DNA of 21,224 bases, taken from IMG/VR virus record IMGVR_UViG_3300029319_000620, positions 1 through 21,224 of that record; one strand, 5' to 3'. Positions 8,879-17,800 of this stretch are shown here, in pieces (the stretch's first letter is position 1; every line of letters starts with the position of its first letter). The position numbers and the translations under genes are program-made. Origin of the DNA: a virus. The notes beneath the pieces are model-generated. The model was given only the letters and a program-made list of their open reading frames with translations. It made no database searches and was not told the DNA's origin.

Positions 8879-11860
8879 ATGCCATCAGATTACAATAAAG
8901 GAGTGGTTTTAGATAAAGTGCCAACAGGTTTTGGTATATATACAGGAGTAGTTTTGAAAAATAATTCTACTGATCCTGTGACTTATACTATTTCTTCAAA
9001 TAAAACTACACTATATAAAGGGTTAAATGAAACGCAGCAAATGCCTGTTACTGATGGTCTTTTAGATGAAATAGCAAATAATACAATACAGGTTTCATCT
9101 GACTTAGAAAACATTAAAGATGAATGTTACTTAGATTTAGGTTCATCGGAATCAGGTATTTTTTATATAACTCATAAACCTTTTTCTACATTCAATGAAG
9201 ATGCTGACGGTAATTCTTTTGCGTCAACAGGTTATGAAATTTCAAGTATAAATATTTCTAGCACTTCCCATGAGGGAATAGATGACAATTTAATAACTAT
9301 AGATGTAACTGGTCAACGAATACTAGACCCGCCGAATCCTGATAAATTATTGAAATTTTATTGTAAACAAGGTTACAATGAAACAAATGGATTTTATTTA
9401 GATGCTAACTGGGCTATTCCTGAAGGGCAAAATTTTTTAACAGGTTTTGTTTTAGATATTTGTAGCGATAATAGTTTTTCGAATCATATAGGCGAATCTC
9501 CTTATTATATAAAAATAGAAAAAAATACTGATTCATCTTTGCCTGATTATTTGGGGTATTACAATGAAAATGTTGAGAATTATTCTCATCGGGTTGAAGG
9601 TTTATCTTTAGGTGATTCATCAATATTCGCTAGAATTAAAGGTTTAAATGGGTTAAACGAAGAAAGTCCTGCTGCTTTTGCTAAAAAAGTTGAGTTTCAA
9701 GAAAATATAGTATTTAATGATGAAACTTACTATTCGAATAAAGTGACACCGGGAGATGATTTAAAGGCGGTTGCTCGTTCTTTGCTTATAGAAACTGTCA
9801 TTGATGAAAGTCAAAATTTAGATTTAACTAATTTAATACGTGGGTATAACAATAATTCTTACGACCTTTCGATTTATGATTCAGTATATATTAAAATTAA
9901 ACCTAAGTCTAGTGATGGTAAATTAGCTGTAATAAATTCATACATCAAAGATTCTGCTGCAATTTTATTTAAAAAATTAGATAAAAATTTTAAGTTCGTT
10001 AAAAGTTCTGCTGGTAGCAAATTTATTGTATATTTAGATCTTTTGGATGCTGAAGTTATTGGTTATGATGGTAAGGGTTCTTATTTCGAAAATGGTGAAG
10101 CTGTGCCAGCTGAAAGCGGAGGTGCTTTATTCGATTTAGATTACATCGAGAATAATGGCATTGAAATTGATTACTATATATTAAAAAATAAAAATTCACG
10201 ACTTTTAGCTGGGTTAGGTGGTGCTAGCAGTTACACTAAAGATACAACATCCGATAATGAAGTTACAAAGAGTTTTTATGCAGGAGGTGTAACAGACAGG
10301 CAAAATACAAACTTTTTGCAAGACGACGCTATAGTAGAAAATCCAATCGAAGGGAATGTTAAAAATATATCTAGTAGAGGTTCCGATGGTTTACTGTTGA
10401 GAAAGGGAAATAAACTTCCTGATGTGTATTTAAGTATTTCTGGTAACCCTAGTTATAGTTCTAATAAATTATTTTTTAGATTTTCTTCAAAAAGTTTAAC
10501 TTCAACCAACGTTGGAACCCTTTCTCATGAATGGGTTAAGTATTCTGGTATCAAGAATGTTAGTTTTAAGTCATCTAGCGTTGAAGGTTCGTTTTATGCA
10601 GATACTAATAAACCATTAAGAGTTTGCGAAGCTTATGGTAAAAAGTTTTATGAATTATACCACAGTACAGGTATAAATAGTGTTTACAATTCTTTAATTA
10701 CTATGCATGATTCTGATAGTGGCCATAGTCCTAAATTTCCTGTTTTTTTTGGTAATCAGCAGGGAAGTGTGGATTTAAGACCTAATTATACAATTTTAGT
10801 TTTTGCTTTAGGTCGGAAAGATTTTGCGTCATCCTCTAATACTAATATTTCTGCTTCTAGGGAAACTAGTTCTATATTGCTAAACGAAATGAGTTTTATA
10901 CAAAGATTTATTGACTCAACGGATTGGCCAGCTGAAGTTGTTTTTAGCGGGAATACAAATTTAGAGAGAAATAGTAATAATAATTTTTCTGCATCTGGTT
11001 TCAGCGCAAATTTTAAATCCACATTGAATACAAATCGTAATAACTTTCAAACAAGAAAAAATAGAGCTTCTTTTGTCGGTTCCGCTTTAAATAGTATTGA
11101 TTATGTTCAGCCCGGATATCTTTATAAGAAAGAAGGAAATGAACTTAAGGATAAACATTTTGCAAGAAAAGATTATTTTTACTCTAACAAAAGATCATCT
11201 ACTTATAATGTTATTGGAAGCCTAGATAATTTTGAAAAACTTTGGAGTGATCTAATAGTTTATGATCAAACAGGTTTTAATGGGGGTGGCCATAATTCAT
11301 TTACGCCTCAAAATTCATCTAATACTCCACTATTCAATGAAAGCGATGGAATATTTAAAATTAACAATGGAAGTGAAGAAGATTTAAAAGTTTTTAACTT
11401 GTATTTTGTTTTGATGAAATCAAGCTTGGGTAGTAAAAACGGTGTTAATTATGTGAACGGTGTTGAAAAACCTTTAGATGAAATTTTAACTAACGAAACA
11501 TTTATTAATGGCAAGAAAGTTTTTGAAAATAATTTAATTATGCAAAATACAAAAAATCCAAAACATATGCTTATATCACTTATAAATTCTTCAGGTAACA
11601 CCTATGATGGCGATATTAGTAATGGTGATAGGCCGAGATTATATTTAATGGATTACATGTATGGAGTAGAAGATACTATCGCGCAAAGAGATATAACATC
11701 TAATAACATGATGGATTCTTTAATTTGTGACTATCGACCTTTAATTCTAAAATCTTCTAATCTTCAAGTAGTAAAACAGGGACAGGGGTCAAGCCAAGGC
11801 GAACAATTATCTTTTGGTTTACCTGTTAGTCATAATTATTTACAGATATACACAGGATAA
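8879..11860 (+). CDS. Large tail-tip-associated protein of unknown function with an Fn3-like segment
   Basis: A 993-residue protein that I do not recognise as a whole. The N-terminal 50 residues contain TGFGIYTGVVLKNNSTDPVT, a possible attachment domain. Residues about 150-272 look like a fibronectin type III repeat: PPNPDKL at the start, the strand WAIPEGQNFLTGFVLDI (178-194), HRVEGLSLGDSSIFARIKGL (237-256) and NGLNEESP near the end. The remaining roughly 700 residues are Ser/Asn/Lys-rich, without membrane segments, catalytic motifs or evident repeats. A few glycine-containing turns and a late SSQGEQLSFGLPVSHNYLQI tail are visible. It lies between the gpM-like and gpL-like genes, a place where lambda has no gene. 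It starts 10 bp after the previous stop with no SD. A structural or adhesive tip role is inferred; other possibilities remain open. Confidence 0.65.
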   Translation: MPSDYNKGVVLDKVPTGFGIYTGVVLKNNSTDPVTYTISSNKTTLYKGLNETQQMPVTDGLLDEIANNTIQVSSDLENIKDECYLDLGSSESGIFYITHKPFSTFNEDADGNSFASTGYEISSINISSTSHEGIDDNLITIDVTGQRILDPPNPDKLLKFYCKQGYNETNGFYLDANWAIPEGQNFLTGFVLDICSDNSFSNHIGESPYYIKIEKNTDSSLPDYLGYYNENVENYSHRVEGLSLGDSSIFARIKGLNGLNEESPAAFAKKVEFQENIVFNDETYYSNKVTPGDDLKAVARSLLIETVIDESQNLDLTNLIRGYNNNSYDLSIYDSVYIKIKPKSSDGKLAVINSYIKDSAAILFKKLDKNFKFVKSSAGSKFIVYLDLLDAEVIGYDGKGSYFENGEAVPAESGGALFDLDYIENNGIEIDYYILKNKNSRLLAGLGGASSYTKDTTSDNEVTKSFYAGGVTDRQNTNFLQDDAIVENPIEGNVKNISSRGSDGLLLRKGNKLPDVYLSISGNPSYSSNKLFFRFSSKSLTSTNVGTLSHEWVKYSGIKNVSFKSSSVEGSFYADTNKPLRVCEAYGKKFYELYHSTGINSVYNSLITMHDSDSGHSPKFPVFFGNQQGSVDLRPNYTILVFALGRKDFASSSNTNISASRETSSILLNEMSFIQRFIDSTDWPAEVVFSGNTNLERNSNNNFSASGFSANFKSTLNTNRNNFQTRKNRASFVGSALNSIDYVQPGYLYKKEGNELKDKHFARKDYFYSNKRSSTYNVIGSLDNFEKLWSDLIVYDQTGFNGGGHNSFTPQNSSNTPLFNESDGIFKINNGSEEDLKVFNLYFVLMKSSLGSKNGVNYVNGVEKPLDEILTNETFINGKKVFENNLIMQNTKNPKHMLISLINSSGNTYDGDISNGDRPRLYLMDYMYGVEDTIAQRDITSNNMMDSLICDYRPLILKSSNLQVVKQGQGSSQGEQLSFGLPVSHNYLQIYTG
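11854..11857 (+). promoter_or_regulatory. Shine-Dalgarno-like AGGA
   Basis: AGGA ends 6 nt before the ATG at 11864, overlapping the end of the previous gene. It supports that start; most neighbouring starts have nothing comparable. Confidence 0.4.
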
Positions 11861-11863
11861 CAT

Positions 11864-13894
11864 ATGTCAGATTTATTTTTAATAGATAATCAACAGATAA
11901 TAGATTTATTTGAAATTAAGATTAGTGATTTTGATGGTTATTTTTATTTCCATGGGTCAAAAAATTTCAATAAAAATTTAGTTTTTAATGGGATTACTTA
12001 TCTTTATATTCCTGTGGAAATGTCAAATTTATCATACGACTCAGAGGGAAAGCAAAACAGACCTGTTGTAAAAATTAGTAATGTTAATAATTTTATAAGC
12101 GATTTAATAAAATCTAAAGGAGACTTGTTGGGTAAAGATTTTCATAGAAAAAAAATATTAGCTAAAGACTTAGATGATGTTAATTTTGGTGGGCGCAATA
12201 AAAATTTATTAGGTGTTTCTAATTTTAGGGATTATATATCTCAAGATAAATTTATCATAAATAAAAAAAATAGTGAAAATAAAGAAAGAGTAGAATTTGA
12301 ATTATCTAATATTTTAGACATTGATGGTCTAACTTGTCCTTCTAGAAAGGTTTATAACAATAGTTGCCCATGGCAATATCGAGGATATGGCTGTAATTAC
12401 GGTAAAAGATTAGGGTATGATGGCCCTAATGTATTTTTAAGAGAGTTTGGAGAAACATCACCAGCGTCTAGTTTATCTAGTCTTTTAAGTGAAGAAAGCT
12501 TTAATGGTTTGAAAGATAAATTAATTTCTTGGTTTAATTTTGATACAGAAACAACTAATTATGTTAAAGGTGGACCGAAAGCTTTTGATATGCGAACAGG
12601 AGATTCTTCCTATGAAAGGCAGAGATTAGATACTCTTAGTTCTTGGAAAAATGTAGCATCTACTATAAATACAACTGATTCTGGTAGTATGATTACTAAT
12701 GATTTTCAAATAGCCAATCCTACGATAGGGGGTTCTGCTCAGCGTCCAGCGCTTATTACTGCTAATTCGTATATGAATGGTAAAAGATCTGTTTGTTTTG
12801 TATATAACAAAGTATACGAAGGGACTAGAGCATTAAGCGCATATATACCAACTAGTAATTTTAATGATAAAGATTTGACTATTGTTTATGTATGTAGACC
12901 TACAAGCCTTTTTAGTCCATGGAAACCTCTTGAAAGAAATAATAGAGATTTTGTGCCTTATGGTGGTAAATTTTCAAGAGGTATGACTACTTTAAGTAAA
13001 GATACTTTTTTAGGTTTTAAAGGCTTAAGGGCTGCAGATAAAGACGAATATGAAACCAAATCGACTGATGATTCTTTTAAGATCAAAAGTGATAATAATA
13101 TCGTAACAGGAGTTAATAGCCCTTACTTAAATATGAATAAACCATACATATACACCTCTGTAATACCTGCTGCCAACGGGGAAAATGCAATTTTTTATAG
13201 AGATGGGTTTAAAATATCAGAAATAACTGTTAACTATGGTGGTGTAGGTCAAAGTCATAATATTGAAAATTTAGGATTTAACATCGATGATTCAGTTTAT
13301 AGCGAAATGGAAGTTTATGAAGTAATAATATTTAACGCTAAATTAAACGAAATTCAAGTGAGGGGGGTTAACGCTTATTTGAGTGAAAAATATGGTATGA
13401 AAGTAAATAATTCACAATTTTCAGGTATTAAATCATCTTCTAGTGCTAGTTTTTTCAATGATGAAGATGGAAATATGGGGGTGCCGATTGCTGATGAAAA
13501 TGATAAATTGTTTTTTGACGAAACTGCAAAAAAAACATTTAGACGTTATTCAACTTATGGGTTTGATAAGTTAACTTATAGAGGGGATTACAACAAAAAA
13601 ACTGTATATAAAAAAGGAGATTTCGTTAAAATAGATTCAGAGATAAATTTTGATTTTAATAGAGATGTGCTTACGAAGGATTCTGAAATTCCTGCTAAAT
13701 TTTTTGTGTGTATTAATGAAAACGGTTCTGTTGGTATAAACCCTCTTGATAGAACAGATATTTGGGTAGAAGATAAGTGTTCTAAAAAATTGAGCGGGTG
13801 TATTGCTAGGTTTAGAAATGAAAGTACAGATGATAGGGTGCCTTTTGGTGGTTACCCCGGAACTGTTTCTTATCCATACGAATTACCCAGTTAA
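11864..13894 (+). CDS. gpL-like minor tail protein with LamG-like and carbohydrate-binding-like insertion in its Fe-S motif
   Basis: A 676-residue protein related to lambda gpL, whose C-terminal domain binds an iron-sulfur cluster through four Cys. The two halves of that motif are present but far apart: SCPWQYRGYGCNYG (Cys168, Cys177) and DKCSKKLSGC (Cys639, Cys646), followed by the family signature VPFGGYPG (659-666). An additional Cys158 precedes them. Between the halves, residues about 216-511 form a LamG/concanavalin-like domain: ISWFNFD, W261, QRPAL (293-297), YRDGFKI (445-451), LGFNIDD and NAYLSEKYGM near the end. This domain resembles the LamG-like domain of the gene at 6862. Residues 570-637 (YRGDYNKKTVYKKGDFVKI ... 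ICINENG-like stretch ... DIWVEDK) look like a chitin/carbohydrate-binding module. The usual gpL is about 230 residues, so the excess is explained by the insertion. Role: connector of the tail tip between the gpM-like and gpJ-like parts, with predicted surface glycan binding. Confidence 0.85.
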   Translation: MSDLFLIDNQQIIDLFEIKISDFDGYFYFHGSKNFNKNLVFNGITYLYIPVEMSNLSYDSEGKQNRPVVKISNVNNFISDLIKSKGDLLGKDFHRKKILAKDLDDVNFGGRNKNLLGVSNFRDYISQDKFIINKKNSENKERVEFELSNILDIDGLTCPSRKVYNNSCPWQYRGYGCNYGKRLGYDGPNVFLREFGETSPASSLSSLLSEESFNGLKDKLISWFNFDTETTNYVKGGPKAFDMRTGDSSYERQRLDTLSSWKNVASTINTTDSGSMITNDFQIANPTIGGSAQRPALITANSYMNGKRSVCFVYNKVYEGTRALSAYIPTSNFNDKDLTIVYVCRPTSLFSPWKPLERNNRDFVPYGGKFSRGMTTLSKDTFLGFKGLRAADKDEYETKSTDDSFKIKSDNNIVTGVNSPYLNMNKPYIYTSVIPAANGENAIFYRDGFKISEITVNYGGVGQSHNIENLGFNIDDSVYSEMEVYEVIIFNAKLNEIQVRGVNAYLSEKYGMKVNNSQFSGIKSSSSASFFNDEDGNMGVPIADENDKLFFDETAKKTFRRYSTYGFDKLTYRGDYNKKTVYKKGDFVKIDSEINFDFNRDVLTKDSEIPAKFFVCINENGSVGINPLDRTDIWVEDKCSKKLSGCIARFRNESTDDRVPFGGYPGTVSYPYELPS

Positions 13895-13907
13895 AAAATC
13901 ATAAATA

Positions 13908-14234
13908 ATGGATAATATAAAGAAAAATAAACGACTTTTAAGTGAATTAAAAGATATTAGTGTTTCCTGCGACGAAGAAGTTTGTGGTTTTATAAAAGAT
14001 AATGAATTTCACGCTAGAAAAAATGCACACCCTGATCCTAAGAATTTTTTTTTGATTGCGCCTTCTGATTGTGTGTGGGGTGATGATGTTGTTTTGTTTC
14101 ATAGCCATCCGCGACATGCTGGGCTTAAAGGGTTTTCAGATTGGGATTTACAAAATCAAAAAATTTTTGATTTAAGCATGGTTTTATACAGTGTAAAGAA
14201 TGATGAATTTTACTATTATATAAATGATGACTGA
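13908..14234 (+). CDS. JAMM/MPN metallopeptidase domain protein, gpK N-terminal-like
   Basis: A 108-residue protein with the JAMM zinc peptidase signature. Glu24 lies in EVCGFI, then FHSHP with His65 and His67, then SDWD with Ser77 and Asp80, spaced as in H-x-H-P-x(8)-S-x-x-D. In lambda the gpK protein joins such a domain to an NlpC/P60 peptidoglycan hydrolase domain. Here only the JAMM part exists, and no NlpC/P60 (Cys-His) domain is visible anywhere in the window. All metal ligands are intact, so activity as a metalloprotease in tip assembly or maturation is plausible. Target unknown. It lies between the gpL-like and gpI-like genes, exactly where gpK is in lambda. No SD precedes the ATG 13 bp after the previous stop. 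A run of nine T (14045-14053) falls inside the gene. Confidence 0.88.
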   Translation: MDNIKKNKRLLSELKDISVSCDEEVCGFIKDNEFHARKNAHPDPKNFFLIAPSDCVWGDDVVLFHSHPRHAGLKGFSDWDLQNQKIFDLSMVLYSVKNDEFYYYINDD

Positions 14235-14862
14235 TATAACTTTAAGGGGTATTTTAGGTAAAAAATTCGGAAAAAATTGGAAACTCAGTGTTTCTAGTGT
14301 TTCTGAAATTTTCGAAGCAATAGAAGCTAATACTTCTAAAGTGTCAGCTTATTTTAAGGATGTTCAAAAATTTTCTACTCATTTTTTTGTTTTAATAGAT
14401 GGAAAAATAATGCCTAATTATTTAATAAATAGTAGAATTTTAACAGGGAAAAATAAAGTTGAGATAGTGCCAATAATACAAGGTGGAGTAACAGCGGCTG
14501 TAATTTTTGTTGTTGGATTATTATTAACTGTGCTTTCGATTGTGTTAACTAAAATGTTAAGTCCTAAATCGCCTAGAGATGTAAAAACTAGTTCAACTAT
14601 TTTAGGTAAAGTTCGCAATGTAACTTCTCAAAATATAGTTGTTCCGATTTGTTATGGTAGATTAAGAGTTGGAAGCGCTGTTGTTTCAAATTATTTAACT
14701 ATAACAGATGATGGTTTTGAAGGCATACAGGTGGAAGAGGGAAACAGAGGCTTCGTATATAACACTCCCCCTACTGAAAATGACTTTGAATATTACAAAA
14801 AAATATCAAAACCAAACACTGATGGTATTGACGAGTATCAAGTTTACACTGAAGGAAAATGA
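14224..14862 (+). CDS. Tail assembly protein, lambda gpI-like
   Basis: A 212-residue protein matching the gpI family in layout. An N-terminal ubiquitin-like half contains ITLRGILGKKFGKNWKLSV (5-23), SVSEIFEAIEA (25-35) and ends in KVEIVPIIQGG (78-88). One hydrophobic Gly/Val/Leu helix (about 89-112) follows, a likely membrane or buried tail-tip segment. Then comes the family motif ILGKVRNVTSQNIVVPICYG (126-145) and RLRVGSAVVSNYL (146-158). It should help load or assemble the central tip protein encoded by the next gene. The start overlaps the JAMM gene by 11 nt; ATG at 14224 and ATG at 14227 are both possible, so two adjacent Met are shown. The stop overlaps the next start as ATGA. No SD precedes it, which favours coupled re-initiation. 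Confidence 0.85.
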   Translation: MMTDITLRGILGKKFGKNWKLSVSSVSEIFEAIEANTSKVSAYFKDVQKFSTHFFVLIDGKIMPNYLINSRILTGKNKVEIVPIIQGGVTAAVIFVVGLLLTVLSIVLTKMLSPKSPRDVKTSSTILGKVRNVTSQNIVVPICYGRLRVGSAVVSNYLTITDDGFEGIQVEEGNRGFVYNTPPTENDFEYYKKISKPNTDGIDEYQVYTEGK

Positions 14863-17800
14863 AAGAGTTTTTTTTAAATGGGTTTTATATATTGGGTGAA
14901 AACCAAAAAACTACAAGCACAGATCAGGTTGTTTTGTCTACTGATTTATTATGCGAAGGTCCAATTCAGGGGTTGGTTGATTCTGATGGCAGTACATTAA
15001 AATTTTTAAAAAATAAAAGTTTGTCAGACGTTGGATTGGGTAAAGGAATTTATTACAATGATGTACCGATTATAGATTCAGAATTAAATAAGTTTAACTA
15101 TATTAGTAAAGGTTATGAAATTACTGATGGGTCTAATAATGCTGATTTTTGGGACTACCCTTCTACAGTTTTTAGATATAATTCCCTGCTTGGCCTTAGT
15201 AATATTAACGCTAATGTAGCTTTGTCGAAAATAAATAGTTTAGGCCATTGTGTTGTTTTTGACGGTACGGAAGATGGAAGTTTTTCTTTTGCCGGGGCTA
15301 AAGATTCTCAACAATTTTATAGTGCAATTCCTGATTACGACCAATATGATTGGCTTCTTGGTTATGTTCCTGCCGAAGGCTATATACATGGTACGTATCG
15401 CTACGATTTGAAATTTCCAGTAGCAACGGAGCCTTATAACGTAGCAAATAGGTTGATTAATTTCAAAGGCAATGCTCCAGTTTTTTCTCATAAAATAAAA
15501 AATAAAAATATTGATGAGATAACTGTTAATTTTAATGCGAATCAACTTTTTACGATGGACAATGACGGCGACACCCTTGCTGACAATTTGGATTTTTGTA
15601 TAGAGTTAACTCAGGATAATAACATTATTAGATATTTTATTTATGTTCCAGTTTCCCTAGTTTCAAAGGGGAATAAATTAATTCCTGTAAAAATAAATGT
15701 TGATTTAGATGATTCTTCTCCTAATGACTATTATGTGAATATTTTTATGTTGGCTAAAACAGTCGCTCTTAAAGATGGTAGGACGCAAAGATCTGCGATT
15801 TTAGATAGTATCGTAGAAACGGTTAGAAGAAAGGGTAAATTTAATTATCCTTATGGAGTTGTATGCAAAAGTATGTTGAGTTCTAGTCATTTTAAAAGTG
15901 ATCCCACTAGAAGTTTTGACATAAAAGGTCTAAAAGTTAAAGTACCTTCTAATTATGATCCAGATTCTAAGCAATATTATGGTAATTGGGATGGAACATT
16001 TAGTAAATTTTTACAATGGACTGATAATCCAGCTTGGATTTATTACGATATTTGTACAAATCAAAGGTATGGGGTAGGTAACGGAAATGTTTTATCAGAA
16101 GATTTAAATAAATGGGAACTATATAAAATAGCAAAATATTGCGATGAGTTAATCGAGTCCACATCTCCTAAGCGTTATGAGGCAGATGATTTTATTTACT
16201 ACCCTCAAATTAGAGATAGCATTTTTATTTCTAAGGTTTCTTCTTCGGGGGTTGAAAACACTATACATTCTATGCGAGAAAAATACAAGCCTTTAAATAG
16301 CGGAAACGCAAACAAAATAAGGAATTCCGACAATGAAAATAATTCAGGATGGGATATAGTAAATTCTATTGTGTACTTGTATGATATAGATAAAGGTGGA
16401 CATGGCGCTGTGAAAAAAGTGCTTTATTCGGTAACGGAAGGAGATGTGATTGAAAGTGCAGATGGTACACCGACATTTCAAGAAGCAGAAACGGAAGGGG
16501 CTGGGGGTTTATTTAGATTACATTGTGGTAAAGATTTTAGCCCTTCATGGTTTTTTCAAAACGAAGAAAATGGAAGAGGATTGAGTAATTTTAAAGAAGT
16601 TATTACTCCTCATGGTGATATTAGTAACGAAAAAAATTCATACAAATATGTTAAGCAACAAATTGCATTCGCTAATGCAAATACAGAATTAGGCGCTAAA
16701 GCTATTTTGCTGGCATATATATACCATAACTGGTGGGCAGAAGGCAATGACTGGATTAAAAGAACTTTAATAACTGATAGTTTATTTGAGGGGCAGTCTG
16801 GGCAAACTATATTAAGAGGTAAATGTATGCCTAAAGCAGAAAATTTTAGGGAACCTTTAGAGCCTAGATTTACTGCTAATTTATATATAGATAATGAGAC
16901 GGAAGTATTGAAGTTGATTAATGATATAGCTTCTATTTTTAGAGGTTTAACTTATTATAGAAACAATTTAATCACAACAACTATAGATGTGAGTAAGCCT
17001 ATTTCTTATATTTTTAATAACTCTAATGTTAAAGAAGGTTTGTTTTCATATTCGACTGGAAGTATAGATGGGAATTATAGTGTTGCAAAAGTATTGTATA
17101 AAGATAAATATAAAAACTTTTCTGACGAAGTTGAAATTGTCGAAGATGCAGAATTGGTAAAAGAATTTGGAATTGTTTCAAAAGAAATATTAGGGTTTGG
17201 TGCAACTTCTAGAGATCAAGCTAGAAGAATGGGTTTGTGGCTGTTGTCTACTAATAGATTTGAAAATGAAACTGTTAGTTTCACTACAGATATTCAAGGG
17301 TTACTATTGAAGCCCGGAGACGTTGTTCAAGTTCAAGATTCTTTCAAAAGTCTATTTACATTACATGGAAGAGTTGTTGATATTAATTTAGACCAAACTG
17401 ACGCTAATAAAAATTACATAATTATAGATAGAAAAATAAATATTCGTTTTGCTGGTGAGAAAATTAAATTTTTATTTAATAATGTGAGAAAAAATTACAA
17501 GGCTATTACCGATTCAAGTCAGTATGAAGAAAATGAAAATTATGATGTAATGGAATTAGTTATAGATCGGATAGAAAACAAAGGCAATAAGATTTATTTT
17601 AAGGGTATACAAGGCGATTCATTAGAGGATAATGTTAATTTTATTAATTTTTCAAAACTTGCTGTTGCTACACCTTTTATTATTCAAGGGGATTCTTTGA
17701 ACTCCAAAATTCAAGAGGAAAGAACACTTATTTCAGAAAATGATCTTGATTATGAAAGAGAAAATGAAAACCTTTATAAAATAATTAGTATAAATGAAGA

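Noticed and set aside
14045-14053. Run of nine T in the JAMM gene, possible slippage or frameshift site
   Set aside because: The encoded frame is intact with all JAMM ligands downstream. Similar T runs occur at 10743-10750 and 14868-14875 in this AT-rich DNA, so nothing points to programmed slippage.
14708-14899. 63-residue + strand frame across the gpI/gpJ junction
   Set aside because: It is in another frame of two well-supported genes that overlap by ATGA, and it resembles no protein.
15240-15545. Minus-strand frame of 101 residues and other minus-strand frames within 1905-2562, 4234-4470, 5563-5811, 9414-9623 and 10786-11022
   Set aside because: All are antisense to strongly supported + strand genes, with skewed composition and no start context.
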